NCBI GenBank assembly: GCA_017399185.1
Contig: JAFQEA010000019.1
Span: 62,001-126,000 of the forward strand
Direction: 5' to 3'
DNA length: 64,000 bases
DNA from: Clostridia bacterium
GTDB taxonomy: Bacteria > Bacillota > Clostridia > Christensenellales > Borkfalkiaceae
The notes under the pieces are model-generated. The model saw only the letters and a list, made by a program, of their open reading frames with translations, was not told the origin of the DNA and did no database searches. Shown piece after piece: positions 51,192-59,857 of this stretch. Both the position numbers and the translations under genes were made by a program. How positions within the stretch are numbered: position 1 is the first letter of the stretch; every line of letters begins with the position of its first letter.

Positions 51192-51629
51192 TTATATCTC
51201 GTAAATAATAGTTACCGGGCCGTCGTTTTCTTGGTGGATTTTCATATCCCCACCAAAAACGCCGCACTTAACAATTGCACCTTCAGCCCTTAATTTTTCA
51301 ACAAAATAATTATATAAATCGTTGGCTAAACTTGGTTCTTCCGCCATAGTAAAGCTTGGCCTGTTGCCGTGGCTGGTGTCAGCTAAAAGCGTAAATTGTG
51401 ATACGGCTAAAATTTCACCGCCAACGTCTTTTTGTGATAAATTCATCTTTCCGTTTTCGTCGGCAAAGACCCTTAATGCAGCTATCTTTTTTGCCAAATA
51501 GTCAGCCTTATCTTTAGTGTCGCCTTTTTGCGCGCCAAAGTAAACGACAAGACCTTTATCTATATGCGAGATAAGCTTTCCGTCGCAATATAAAGTTGTT
51601 TGCGTTACACGCTGTACAACTGCTTTCAT
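51192..51629 (-). CDS. dtd: D-aminoacyl-tRNA deacylase
   Basis: 145 residues. MKAVVQRVTQTTLYCDGK at the N-terminus, AVSQFTLLADTSHGNRPSF (SQFTL motif) and NDGPVTIIYE (NxGPVT motif) are diagnostic of Dtd, which removes D-amino acids mischarged on tRNA. Start ATG 51629 is set by GGGGG seven bases upstream. The start lies inside the 3' end of the lytic transglycosylase gene. Confidence 0.95.
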   Translation of the reverse strand: MKAVVQRVTQTTLYCDGKLISHIDKGLVVYFGAQKGDTKDKADYLAKKIAALRVFADENGKMNLSQKDVGGEILAVSQFTLLADTSHGNRPSFTMAEEPSLANDLYNYFVEKLRAEGAIVKCGVFGGDMKIHQENDGPVTIIYEI

Positions 51630-52179
51630 CAATTATCCCCCTGTAAAGCTTTTGATAATTTATTACTTTATCAACGTAACTTTTTGTTTCTTTAAACGGT
51701 ATTTTATCAAGCGTTTTGCCGTCTTTTGACAAATTTTCATCCTTGAGCCAGGCTTTAACGTTGCCTTCGCCTGCATTATATGCGGCTAAAGCTTCCAATT
51801 CCCCGTCAAATTTATCAATTAAGTAGCGCAAATACGCACAACCAACCCAAATATTGATTTCAGGTACTAAAATTTGATTCTTGTTATAACTAAACCCATA
51901 AATAGCGCAAACGTAATCAAAGGTATCCTTTTTAATCTGCATAAGCCCGTAAGCATTTTTATTTGATTTAGCGTTTTTGTTAAAATTACTTTCAACCCTT
52001 ACAACAGCAAGCACAAGCGTACTATCAAGTCCGAATTTTTCTGTGCAGCTAATAATCAAGGATTTGTATTCTTTAATTTGCTTTATGCGATAAATAGAAT
52101 TAAATATTAAAATCGCTGATAATATAAGTAAAATTGATATACTAAAAATTTGCAGAAGCCTGTTCTTTGATTGTTTCAA
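51556..52179 (-). CDS. Membrane-anchored lytic transglycosylase (SLT domain)
   Basis: 207 residues. N-terminal anchor (~8-30), then an SLT fold with the catalytic Glu in VVRVESNFN, AYGLMQIKKDTF, and LAAYNAGEGNVKAWL. It cleaves peptidoglycan glycan strands. The last ~24 residues overlap dtd in another frame and have no family counterpart I recall, so the stop may simply have drifted. The start overlaps coaE by 38 bases. Confidence 0.9.
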   Translation of the reverse strand: MKQSKNRLLQIFSISILLILSAILIFNSIYRIKQIKEYKSLIISCTEKFGLDSTLVLAVVRVESNFNKNAKSNKNAYGLMQIKKDTFDYVCAIYGFSYNKNQILVPEINIWVGCAYLRYLIDKFDGELEALAAYNAGEGNVKAWLKDENLSKDGKTLDKIPFKETKSYVDKVINYQKLYRGIIDESSCTACNANNFILRRKAYLAYR

Positions 52180-52756
52180 TTAACTTACCCACTTTAACGG
52201 TTAGCGCTTCAATGTCACTATCGTTATATATAACTTTATGTAAGGTAGGCAGTAAATTATCATAATCAAATTGATTATCCATGCGCGCGATAACTTCTTC
52301 ACGCGTTAAGCCGCTTCTTTCAATAACCGAATTAATGCGTTCTTCCTTGTTGCGGATTACAACTATTACGTCATCAAACTTGTCTTGCATTTTGCTTTCA
52401 AACAGCAATGGGATTTCAAAAAATAGTATTTGCCCACATGCTTCACTACAAATTTGCTCAATTTTATCATAAACTAACGCGTGCGTATATTGGTTTAACT
52501 TTTCAAGCTTTGCTTTATCGCTAAACACAACGTTTGATATCGCCTTTTTATCAAGAAAAACTTCCCCACTATCGCATTTTTTAGGCTCTACACCTAAAAG
52601 CGCACTAATCTTTAAAACAACTAACGGCTCTTTAATCAGCTGTGCGTAAATTTCGTCCGCGCTGAAAACTTGGCAACCAAAGCTTTCAAACAGGCGCGAA
52701 ACCGTTGATTTACCGCTACCTATTCCGCCGGTAATTGCTACAGTATAATTTCTCAT
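52142..52756 (-). CDS. coaE: Dephospho-CoA kinase
   Basis: 204 residues. P-loop AITGGIGSGKSTVSRLF at the N-terminus, LIKEPLV region, FFEIPLLFE (CoaE lid/substrate motif) and RNKEERINSVIERSGL. Final step of coenzyme A synthesis. It sits behind polA, a common Bacillota order (polA, mutM/coaE), and its 3' end overlaps the lytic transglycosylase. Confidence 0.95.
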   Translation of the reverse strand: MRNYTVAITGGIGSGKSTVSRLFESFGCQVFSADEIYAQLIKEPLVVLKISALLGVEPKKCDSGEVFLDKKAISNVVFSDKAKLEKLNQYTHALVYDKIEQICSEACGQILFFEIPLLFESKMQDKFDDVIVVIRNKEERINSVIERSGLTREEVIARMDNQFDYDNLLPTLHKVIYNDSDIEALTVKVGKLIETIKEQASANF

Positions 52757-52773
52757 AATTCACCATTTTATGC

Positions 52774-55332
52774 TTATTTTGCGTCGAACCAATTTTCGCA
52801 AACCGAGAGCGAAACCGTCAACGGCACGCTTAATTTGACAACGTTTTCCATTTCTTCGCGCAATAATTTTGAGACTGCTTCAGCTTCATCCTTATATGCG
52901 TCGATAACAAGCTCGTCATGGACTTGCAATATAAGCTTCGATTTATAGCCTTCACGGTTTAGTCTGTTGTAAACGTTAAGCATTGCAAACTTCATAATAT
53001 CTGCAGCCGTGCCCTGCAAAGGCATATTCATTGCGGCGCGCTCACCAAAGGTACGCAAATTATAGTTTGGCGAATTAATTTCACGTATATATCTCTTTCT
53101 GCCAAAATGGGTAATAGAATAGCCGTTTTTACGCGCAAATTCAACGTTTTTGCCCATATATTCTTTAACTTCAGGGTAAAGCTTGAAATATGTTTCAATG
53201 TATCCACCCGCAACTTTAGGTGAAATTTTCAGGTTTTTTGCCAAGCCGTAGTCGCTTATGCCATAAACTATACCAAAATTGACTGCTTTTGCGCTTCTAC
53301 GCATGTGCGAATCAACCTTATCAATCGGCACACCAAAAACCATTGCAGCAGTTGCCGTATGGATGTCTTCACCCTTATTGAAGGCTTCAATTAGCGGCTT
53401 GCAGTCAGATAAAGCGGCTAAAAGGCGTAATTCAATCTGTGAGTAGTCAGCATCAATTAAAACCCTGTCATCACCGCGCGCGCTGAATAAACGCCTGATT
53501 TCACGACCTTCGTCATCGCGGATTGGTATATTTTGGAGATTTGGCTCACGCGAAGAAAGCCTGCCTGTTGAAGTCTGCACTTGATTAAAAGTAGTATGCA
53601 CAAGACCTGTCTTTTTATCAATTAACGGTCTGAAACCTTCAATATACGTCGATTGAAGCTTACTCAAGCGCCTATATTTTAATAATAAAGGAATAATTGG
53701 GTGCTTGTCGGCAAGCTCTTCTAACACGGCAGATTCAGTTGAATAACCTGATTTAGTCTTTTTGCCATGGCTTAAGGCCAATTTTTCAAACAAAATGGAA
53801 GAAAGCTGTTTTGTTGAGTTAATATTGAAGTATTCACCTGCTAATTCATAAATTTGCTTTGTCAAATCACCAATTTGAGCTGAAAAGGCATTTGACATAG
53901 CGTTTAACGCATCAATGTCAACCTTAAAACCGGTCTTTTCCATATCATATAGAACGTTTGAAAGTGGTAATTCTAAATCGTAATACAGTTTTTTAAGATC
54001 GCCCGTTAGCTTGTCGGTGTATTCTTGATATAGCTTATAAAGTGAGTGGGCTTGGGTATCGCGGCTTAAATTATGGAGCGCAAAAACGTCTAAAAGATCT
54101 TCGTCTTTACCCGTGTAATCTACAAGGTATTTCATTAAAGCAACGTCTTCAAACTTGCACTTTGGCTCAATTTTGTATAAATCAAGTTGATGCAAAATTT
54201 GATTTTTATGATACACAATTACGGTTTTTGTTGGGTCATTAAGCACACAATCAAGGGCTTTAACGGCTTCGTCAAAATCAAAGCCCATATCAAAAAACGT
54301 TTGCTTGATTTTAAGGCGGCACTCGGTATTATCAAAGTTATAAAAACTAACATAATCGCCGATTATAAGCGCAATTTTAGATACTTTTACGTTAGGCGTA
54401 ATTTGTTCTGCGGTTTCAATTTCAACAATCTTTAACTCGGATTTATCGATATCTGTTAAAAATGAAACTTGCTCTTCGTCAGAGAAAATGCCTTTCTTTT
54501 TAAGTAGATTAACAAACCCAAGCTTTGAAAACGTGACCTTTGCTTTTTGTGAAAACGGGAATGACAAAATAGCGTCATCAATAGTTAACGGCACGTCAAC
54601 TTTAGTATTAATTGTTGCGAGCGTTTTTGATAGAATTGCGGAATCCTTATCGCTTGTTAACTTTTCTTTAAGCTTGCCTTGTATCTCATCAATATGCTCA
54701 TACAAGTTTTCAATGGTGGTGTAAGTTTGGATGAGATTTAAAGCAGTCTTTTCGCCAATGCCTTTGACACCTGGGATATTGTCTGACGAATCGCCCATCA
54801 AAGCCTTCATATCAATAATATTGATTGGCTTGTAGCCAAGCTTTTCAACAAAGTTTTCGTTTGTATATTGCTCTGTGTCAGATATGCCGCGTTTAGTAAA
54901 ATATACTGATGTCGTTTCATCAACCAACTGGAAGCTATCCTTATCACCTGTGTACACTATTGTTTCCAAATCGTACCGTTTAGCAAAAGTACCGATAATA
55001 TCGTCTGCTTCAATACCAGCACATTCGTAGTGACAAATATCCAAATCATCCAAAAGCTTTTTAAGCACAGGGATTTGCGCAGCTAAATCTTCAGGCATAG
55101 GCTTGCGTGTGCCCTTATACTCTGTATAAATTTCATGCCTGAAGGTAGGCTCTTTTCTGTCAAAAGCCACCAAAAGATATTTTGGCGATAAATCACCAAT
55201 AATTTTTATGAGCATATTCATGAACGCATAAACGGCGTTCGTTGGTGTTCCGTCTGGTGCGGAAAGTGGCGGCGTTGCGTAAAACGCGCGATTTATCAAG
55301 CTGTTACCGTCAATTAATACAAATTTATCCAT
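52774..55332 (-). CDS. polA: DNA polymerase I
   Basis: 852 residues. N-terminal 5'-3' exonuclease/FEN (LIDGNSLINRAFYA, YTGDKDSFQLV, GDSSDNIPGVKGIGEKTA), a degenerate 3'-5' exonuclease-like region without the DEDD residues (~300-460), and the polymerase domain (motif A VLIDADYSQIELRLLA, O-helix RRSAKAVNFGIVYG, motif C QVHDELVI). Repairs gaps and removes Okazaki primers. Proofreading is probably absent, as in many Gram-positives. Confidence 0.97.
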   Translation of the reverse strand: MDKFVLIDGNSLINRAFYATPPLSAPDGTPTNAVYAFMNMLIKIIGDLSPKYLLVAFDRKEPTFRHEIYTEYKGTRKPMPEDLAAQIPVLKKLLDDLDICHYECAGIEADDIIGTFAKRYDLETIVYTGDKDSFQLVDETTSVYFTKRGISDTEQYTNENFVEKLGYKPINIIDMKALMGDSSDNIPGVKGIGEKTALNLIQTYTTIENLYEHIDEIQGKLKEKLTSDKDSAILSKTLATINTKVDVPLTIDDAILSFPFSQKAKVTFSKLGFVNLLKKKGIFSDEEQVSFLTDIDKSELKIVEIETAEQITPNVKVSKIALIIGDYVSFYNFDNTECRLKIKQTFFDMGFDFDEAVKALDCVLNDPTKTVIVYHKNQILHQLDLYKIEPKCKFEDVALMKYLVDYTGKDEDLLDVFALHNLSRDTQAHSLYKLYQEYTDKLTGDLKKLYYDLELPLSNVLYDMEKTGFKVDIDALNAMSNAFSAQIGDLTKQIYELAGEYFNINSTKQLSSILFEKLALSHGKKTKSGYSTESAVLEELADKHPIIPLLLKYRRLSKLQSTYIEGFRPLIDKKTGLVHTTFNQVQTSTGRLSSREPNLQNIPIRDDEGREIRRLFSARGDDRVLIDADYSQIELRLLAALSDCKPLIEAFNKGEDIHTATAAMVFGVPIDKVDSHMRRSAKAVNFGIVYGISDYGLAKNLKISPKVAGGYIETYFKLYPEVKEYMGKNVEFARKNGYSITHFGRKRYIREINSPNYNLRTFGERAAMNMPLQGTAADIMKFAMLNVYNRLNREGYKSKLILQVHDELVIDAYKDEAEAVSKLLREEMENVVKLSVPLTVSLSVCENWFDAK

Positions 55333-55361
55333 ATTTTTTTAAAAAATAAATAAAAATCTGT

Positions 55362-55392
55362 TGATTTTATATTCCTTTTGTGTTATTATAAT
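55362..55392 (+). promoter_or_regulatory. Promoter of tRNA-Leu(UAA)
   Basis: TTGATT (55362-55367), 19-bp spacer, TATAAT (55387-55392). The long spacer lowers confidence in the -35. Confidence 0.6.
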
Positions 55393-55412
55393 AAGGCTTG
55401 AAAGAGCCTTGT

Positions 55413-55499
55413 GCCGCTGTGGCGGAATAGGCAGACGCAAGGGACTTAAAATCCCTCGCCCTCAAAAGCGTGCCGGTTCGAGTCCGGCCAGCGGCACCA
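55413..55499 (+). tRNA. tRNA-Leu, anticodon UAA
   Basis: Acceptor GCCGCTG / CAGCGGC, anticodon stem AGGGA / TCCCT with loop CTTAAAA (anticodon TAA), a long class II variable arm, T arm GCCGGTTCGAGTCCGGC and an encoded CCA end. Confidence 0.96.
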
Positions 55500-55503
55500 A
55501 ATT

Positions 55504-55535
55504 GGGTAAAAACCTTGGGGTTTTTACCCTTTTTT
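55504..55535 (+). terminator. Terminator of tRNA-Leu(UAA)
   Basis: 11-bp stem GGGTAAAAACC / GGTTTTTACCC, TTGG loop, T6 tail. Confidence 0.9.
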
Positions 55536-55672
55536 GTTTTCAAAACAAATTAAAAAGATTTAAAACCCACGTGCCACCAGTTTAAAATTAAACTTAATAA
55601 ATATATTATACCCCAAAACACAAAAAAGTCAATCCCTTTAATGTAAAACAACCAATTCAATTTAATTAAACA
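55536..55672. other. AT-rich spacer, nothing recognised
   Basis: No ORF with SD, promoter or hairpin was seen between the two terminators. Confidence 0.5.
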
Positions 55673-55709
55673 AAAAAGTCGTTTTTAAGCTCCCTTAAAA
55701 ACGACTTTT
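55673..55709. terminator. Bidirectional terminator after the NERD gene
   Basis: 14-bp stem AAGTCGTTTTTAAG / CTTAAAAACGACTT with a CTCC loop, A-run before and T-run after. Confidence 0.85.
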
Positions 55710-55725
55710 TATTATTTAAATAATG

Positions 55726-56493
55726 TTAAGCAGATAATTTATTATTATCATTTTTAATAAACTTGCATTTAGGATAGTTTGAACATCCCCAAAACTCGCC
55801 ATATTTACTATTACGCAGTACTAGTTTGCTGCCACATCTTGGGCAAATGCCGTTAGCCAAATCTTTTTGCTGCTTTTCAATATTTTTTACGTGCTCATTA
55901 GTTGAAATTTCAATATTTCTAACTTTTAAGCAGTTATATGCCCTTTCCATTTGCATTGGATTAATCAAATCTTGCCCACTATTAATTCTTGCATGTAAAT
56001 TATATAAATTAATAACATTTTTACAATTAATGCGACTAGAATTATTTTGAACAAAAACAACTAATGAATATACAGGCAAATCACCAATAATTTTTTTAAC
56101 GTTATATACGTGCGTGGCATTCTGCTTTAACGGATTATAAATCTTATTTTTAACATTACCATATGCTAAAACTTGTGTCCACTCACGCTGATCTTCAGAG
56201 CCATAAATATCACCAGAATAATTCTTGGTCTCAATAACAAAAACACCTTTAGGATTTATTAATACGTGATCAATTTGAGATGTTTTTCCGTTTGTTTCAA
56301 GAATTAAGTTATTAATTACGTACTTTTCACCTACAACCGTGTGACCAATAATGCGCTTAACCCTAGCTTCGCCTATAACGCCACGGAATTTTGGCGTTTT
56401 TAAAAGCTTTGCAAAAATTAAAGCGCAAATTAGCAATATAGCAATTATTATTGACGGAATCAATAATGACGGGATTAATAAATTATTCAACAT
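55726..56493 (-). CDS. NERD-domain nuclease-like protein with topoisomerase zinc ribbon
   Basis: 255 residues. N-terminal membrane helix (~5-28), a NERD domain (GEARVKRII, QIDHVLINPKGVFVIETKNYSG, the D-ExK nuclease core near residues 74-90), and a C-terminal four-Cys topoisomerase-type ribbon (CPRCGSKLVLR...CSNYPKC). NERD proteins are predicted DNA-processing enzymes. Strongly AT-rich, like the neighbouring HNH gene. Confidence 0.85.
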   Translation of the reverse strand: MLNNLLIPSLLIPSIIIAILLICALIFAKLLKTPKFRGVIGEARVKRIIGHTVVGEKYVINNLILETNGKTSQIDHVLINPKGVFVIETKNYSGDIYGSEDQREWTQVLAYGNVKNKIYNPLKQNATHVYNVKKIIGDLPVYSLVVFVQNNSSRINCKNVINLYNLHARINSGQDLINPMQMERAYNCLKVRNIEISTNEHVKNIEKQQKDLANGICPRCGSKLVLRNSKYGEFWGCSNYPKCKFIKNDNNKLSA

Positions 56494-56629
56494 AATACCA
56501 TCCTTTGTATATTAATCATAAATAATTAACTAGATTGTATCACATTCTTACCAAGGTATCAAGCAAACAAATATACCACTAACAAAATCACATTAATAAA
56601 CACGTTTAATAATTTAATTCTATATTTTT

Positions 56630-57673
56630 CTATCTTTCCAAATGCCCAGGATTATTAATTTTAATTTCTTTTCCATTAGGAAAAACAAAACTATAATTTT
56701 TGTTATCATATATAGGGTCACACTTGTGAATTAGTGTATGACAATTAGGACATAGAATAATAATATTAGATGAATCATTATTTTGGGTCTTAGCAAAATA
56801 TTCTATATGATGTGCTTCAATAATTTCCACGTCAAAATCTTTTCCAATAGTTGCACCACACAATTGACATTTACCTTTGTATTGTTCTTTTAATATATCA
56901 ACGATTTTTTTATTAATTTTACGCGTTTTTACAAGTTTTTCCTTATAAATGTATGATGAGAATTCATCCTCCATATTTAATAATGACTCAATTTCTCGCT
57001 CATCCATTTTTGATATAATCTCAATTTCTTCCTGTGGTATATGCTCCTCATTACTAAATATTGCATCGTAATAAGGAATTAGCGTATTAGCAGCAATATA
57101 CAACTTTTCGAGGATAGTAGTATCGTTATCAAATTCATTTACATAAACATCAGTCATAGTGGAAATTTTAACATAACTAGAACTTGCTATCGCTTTATTA
57201 ATCGAATCAATATTATTCTCTATATCTATATACAACTTGTCATTAGTCATTCCCTGAAAATAAAAATCTTTTGGCGGTAGTTTCAGTTTTTTTATTGATT
57301 GATTAAAATTAGATAAATCGCTACGATTAACCTGATCAAAAATCTTACTGTCTTTATACGAAACCTCTAAATAAACTTGAAAAACACATTTTCCATTCTT
57401 TTTTAAAGCGGTTATAGAAATACTAAATGGTTTATTTATGTATTGCTCTCTTTTAAACTGTAACCAAAAATATTTTCCAATATTGCCGGAATTTTGCCAT
57501 TTTGAAGAACCCAAAAACTTAAAACCATTAAGTCTATTTTCCACGGCTTTTCCTAACCTCTTTGCATTGCAATAGGCTTCCTGGCCTTGTTTTTTTAGAT
57601 TTACATTTTCAGCGCGATATTTTTCACCTTCGTGTTTCTCTATGAAACTTATAATATTTTTATAATAATCCAT
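56630..57673 (-). CDS. HNH endonuclease with unknown N-terminal domain
   Basis: 347 residues. The C-terminal HNH domain has CQLCGATIG, EAHHIEYFA and CPNCHTLIHKCDP (zinc-cysteine pairs and the catalytic His). The first ~240 residues are unrecognised but vaguely recall MrcB/DUF3578-type DNA-recognition domains. A restriction-like or other defence role is inferred from HNH plus recognition domain and the accessory setting. No methyltransferase is adjacent. Confidence 0.82.
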   Translation of the reverse strand: MDYYKNIISFIEKHEGEKYRAENVNLKKQGQEAYCNAKRLGKAVENRLNGFKFLGSSKWQNSGNIGKYFWLQFKREQYINKPFSISITALKKNGKCVFQVYLEVSYKDSKIFDQVNRSDLSNFNQSIKKLKLPPKDFYFQGMTNDKLYIDIENNIDSINKAIASSSYVKISTMTDVYVNEFDNDTTILEKLYIAANTLIPYYDAIFSNEEHIPQEEIEIISKMDEREIESLLNMEDEFSSYIYKEKLVKTRKINKKIVDILKEQYKGKCQLCGATIGKDFDVEIIEAHHIEYFAKTQNNDSSNIIILCPNCHTLIHKCDPIYDNKNYSFVFPNGKEIKINNPGHLER

Positions 57674-57709
57674 GTTATTCCCCTTGTAGAAATTGATAAT
57701 TTTAAGTTT

Positions 57710-58051
57710 TCACTTTTGTCGTCGATTTTCCAAAGAATATTTAATTAATATCAATGTTAATAATCCAAAAAAGATTGTTAATCCTAATCCCCAATTGCGT
57801 CTTGTTGAATTAAGATATACCAAGAAAAAACCACCATAAGTATTAACCAGTGTTTCATTAATGCCAACGCCTTTAACTTGCTTTAATGTATCCTTATCTA
57901 TAATAGCATTAGACTTTTCCGAGTAAAAATAGTCGTAACCATCATAAAAAGTCCTTTTTTGTGCGGTTGCTAATAACGTAATACCTACGATTAACATAAT
58001 AATCGTTACAATCCAGACTGCCCAAATTATGTATTTTCGTTCAATTCTCAT
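57710..58051 (-). CDS. Small two-helix membrane protein
   Basis: 113 residues with helices at ~8-28 and ~88-106 and an external loop of about 55 residues between them. It is 11 bases downstream of the VWA gene and probably in its operon. No family recognised. Confidence 0.68.
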   Translation of the reverse strand: MRIERKYIIWAVWIVTIIMLIVGITLLATAQKRTFYDGYDYFYSEKSNAIIDKDTLKQVKGVGINETLVNTYGGFFLVYLNSTRRNWGLGLTIFFGLLTLILIKYSLENRRQK

Positions 58052-58062
58052 GCTTTACCACC

Positions 58063-58728
58063 TTAAAACTTAATGTCATCTTCAGGTGGAAGGTCTAGGT
58101 TTTTAGTTTTTTCAATTTCCAAGGCCCAGTCCTTTTTAAGCTTGCCGTCTTTTCTGAAATCGGCAATTACTTCATCTAACTTGCAATAGAAATCGTCGGT
58201 TGCGTGTCTTGCACTATAATTTGCGACCTTATCACGCGAAAAACCAAAGCGCATGCCAACGTCAAAAGCATCAATATTAGCAGCTAAAAATAAAAATTCC
58301 CATCCAAATTGTTCTTCGTGCTCTTTAATTGCATTTTTTATATCTTCTTGAGTATATTCAACGCTTGCGTTTTCATGCCCGTCAGTTGTAATAACGAAAA
58401 TTGTATGTGCGGGCAAGTTTTCTTCAGATAATGTCTTATGCGTTTTATCAATCCTATCAATCGTAACACCGATTGCATCAAGCAAAGCAGTACCACCAGC
58501 CGGCGTGTAGTCCTTATCGGTGAGCGGCTTAATATCTTCAAGCGGAATTCTGTCATGTAAAATCCTTGAAGTGTTTGAAAACAAAACCGTTGTAACAACC
58601 GCTTTGCCTTCAACCCCTTTTTGCTTTTCAATCATAGCGTTAAACCCGCCGATTGTATCGGACTCAAGCCCTGCCATTGAACCGCTTTTATCTAAAATAA
58701 ATACAAGTTCAGTTAAATTATTATTCAT
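58063..58728 (-). CDS. VWA-domain protein, TerY-like
   Basis: 221 residues, essentially one von Willebrand A domain. The MIDAS motif FILDKSGSMAG (DxSxS) is at the N-terminus, a Thr in TPAGGTALLDAIG and the late Asp in VITTDGHEN. Such stand-alone VWA proteins occur in tellurite/stress and phage-related clusters. The gene has SD AGGAGG and a palindromic operator at its promoter. Confidence 0.87.
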   Translation of the reverse strand: MNNNLTELVFILDKSGSMAGLESDTIGGFNAMIEKQKGVEGKAVVTTVLFSNTSRILHDRIPLEDIKPLTDKDYTPAGGTALLDAIGVTIDRIDKTHKTLSEENLPAHTIFVITTDGHENASVEYTQEDIKNAIKEHEEQFGWEFLFLAANIDAFDVGMRFGFSRDKVANYSARHATDDFYCKLDEVIADFRKDGKLKKDWALEIEKTKNLDLPPEDDIKF

Positions 58729-58752
58729 AAAATGCCTCCTAAACGTAGTAAT

Positions 58753-58786
58753 TTAGGTTGAAATTCAACCTAATGCACATATTATA
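58753..58786 (-). promoter_or_regulatory. VWA-gene promoter with 21-bp palindromic operator
   Basis: Minus strand TATAAT (58781-58786). The perfect inverted repeat TTAGGTTGAA-A-TTCAACCTAA (58753-58773) overlaps the predicted transcription start. A repressor site is likely. The HTH protein encoded just upstream is a candidate binder (inference). Confidence 0.65.
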
Positions 58787-58827
58787 CACGTTTAAAAAGA
58801 CAATTTGGTCAATTGGTAATTGACATT

Positions 58828-59187
58828 TTAGTTTGTCAAAGTCGGTTGATTGAACGCATAAAGCGTTTCGTTAATCTTAATTATATCGTAAACCCCAATT
58901 TTAATATGATAAGTAATTATTATATCAAAAATTTTACTATTGGATAGCGTGTAGCCTGCCGTCCTTAAAAGCCTTTGCGCTTCATCCAAATCAAGCTCTA
59001 ACGCGAGCGCAAAGCAAATAACTGTATTTTTGCTTGGATGATAATAAATATCACTCAATATTTTATGCCAGGTTTGCCTGCTTACACTAGCTCTTTGATA
59101 GCACTCAACGTCGGTTATTCCCTTTTTATCAATCAGCTTTAAAAGCGTATCTTTAAAGCTGTCGTCTTTGTTTTTAATCATCAACAT
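58828..59187 (-). CDS. Helix-turn-helix protein
   Basis: About 119 residues from the ATG eight bases after GGGGG. Other in-frame ATGs lie at 59193 and 59181. XRE-like HTH: ASVSRQTWHKILSD followed by HPSKNTVICFALALELDLDEAQRLLRTAGYTLS. The C-terminal segment (DIIITYHIKIGVYDIIKINETLYAF) is a conserved tail I recall from Clostridia proteins beside VWA genes. Probably regulates the VWA operon. Confidence 0.75.
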   Translation of the reverse strand: MLMIKNKDDSFKDTLLKLIDKKGITDVECYQRASVSRQTWHKILSDIYYHPSKNTVICFALALELDLDEAQRLLRTAGYTLSNSKIFDIIITYHIKIGVYDIIKINETLYAFNQPTLTN

Positions 59188-59307
59188 ATCCATATCCCCC
59201 AAAGCGTTTTTCACTAATACCCGTGTACTTATAATATACAAAATCAAGTACGCGATTTCCTTTTTTTGGAAGAAAAAATATTTTTATGTCTTTCATAATA
59301 ATATTAA

Positions 59308-59333
59308 AAATCCGCCATAAAATGGCGGATTTT
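59308..59333 (-). terminator. Terminator of the ECF/DUF4430 operon
   Basis: Stem AATCCGCCAT / ATGGCGGATT with a three-base loop and T-run on the minus strand, just after the S-component stop. Confidence 0.85.
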
Positions 59334-59335
59334 GA

Positions 59336-59857
59336 TTATAATTTTATTTTTTCTTTTAGGTTGGTGATAAGCATTGACAGTGGTTTAAAAACCGTTAGAA
59401 ATATAACAAAATTTGAAACGATATGAACGATAACAAAGACGACGCCGTTAAGATAATAAGCTAAAAATCTTTGTATAAAAGTTTCAAATCCTAATAAAAC
59501 CGTGACCAATACCCCGTCTAAAACACCAAAGCCAAAAGTTAATACTGTAGCAATCAAGGCAACGATAATTGGATTATCAATCTTCTTTTTACCAAGCAGC
59601 GCAAATACAACGCACAAAAGATTGAAATGCAAAAGATAAGCAATAACCCAAACGTTAAAGCCCCAATAAATACCAAGTATCAAACAAAATAGCGTGGTTG
59701 GTATAACACATATAAACCCAAACGCAAAGGAAAATATAGCACATAATATGCTTACGACCTCAACGTTGGGTATCATTGTTAAAGCTAATTTGCCGACGAC
59801 AAGCAAGGCAACCATGATTGCCAAAACTGATATTCGGCGTGATAAAGATTTATTCAT
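59336..59857 (-). CDS. ECF transporter substrate-specificity (S) component
   Basis: 173 residues with about six transmembrane helices and a basic N-terminus (MNKSLSRRIS). It overlaps the DUF4430 lipoprotein gene by 8 bases. Both lie behind a cobalamin riboswitch, so a cobalamin or corrinoid uptake role (CbrT-like) is the best inference. The shared EcfAA'T energising module is not in the window. Confidence 0.8.
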   Translation of the reverse strand: MNKSLSRRISVLAIMVALLVVGKLALTMIPNVEVVSILCAIFSFAFGFICVIPTTLFCLILGIYWGFNVWVIAYLLHFNLLCVVFALLGKKKIDNPIIVALIATVLTFGFGVLDGVLVTVLLGFETFIQRFLAYYLNGVVFVIVHIVSNFVIFLTVFKPLSMLITNLKEKIKL

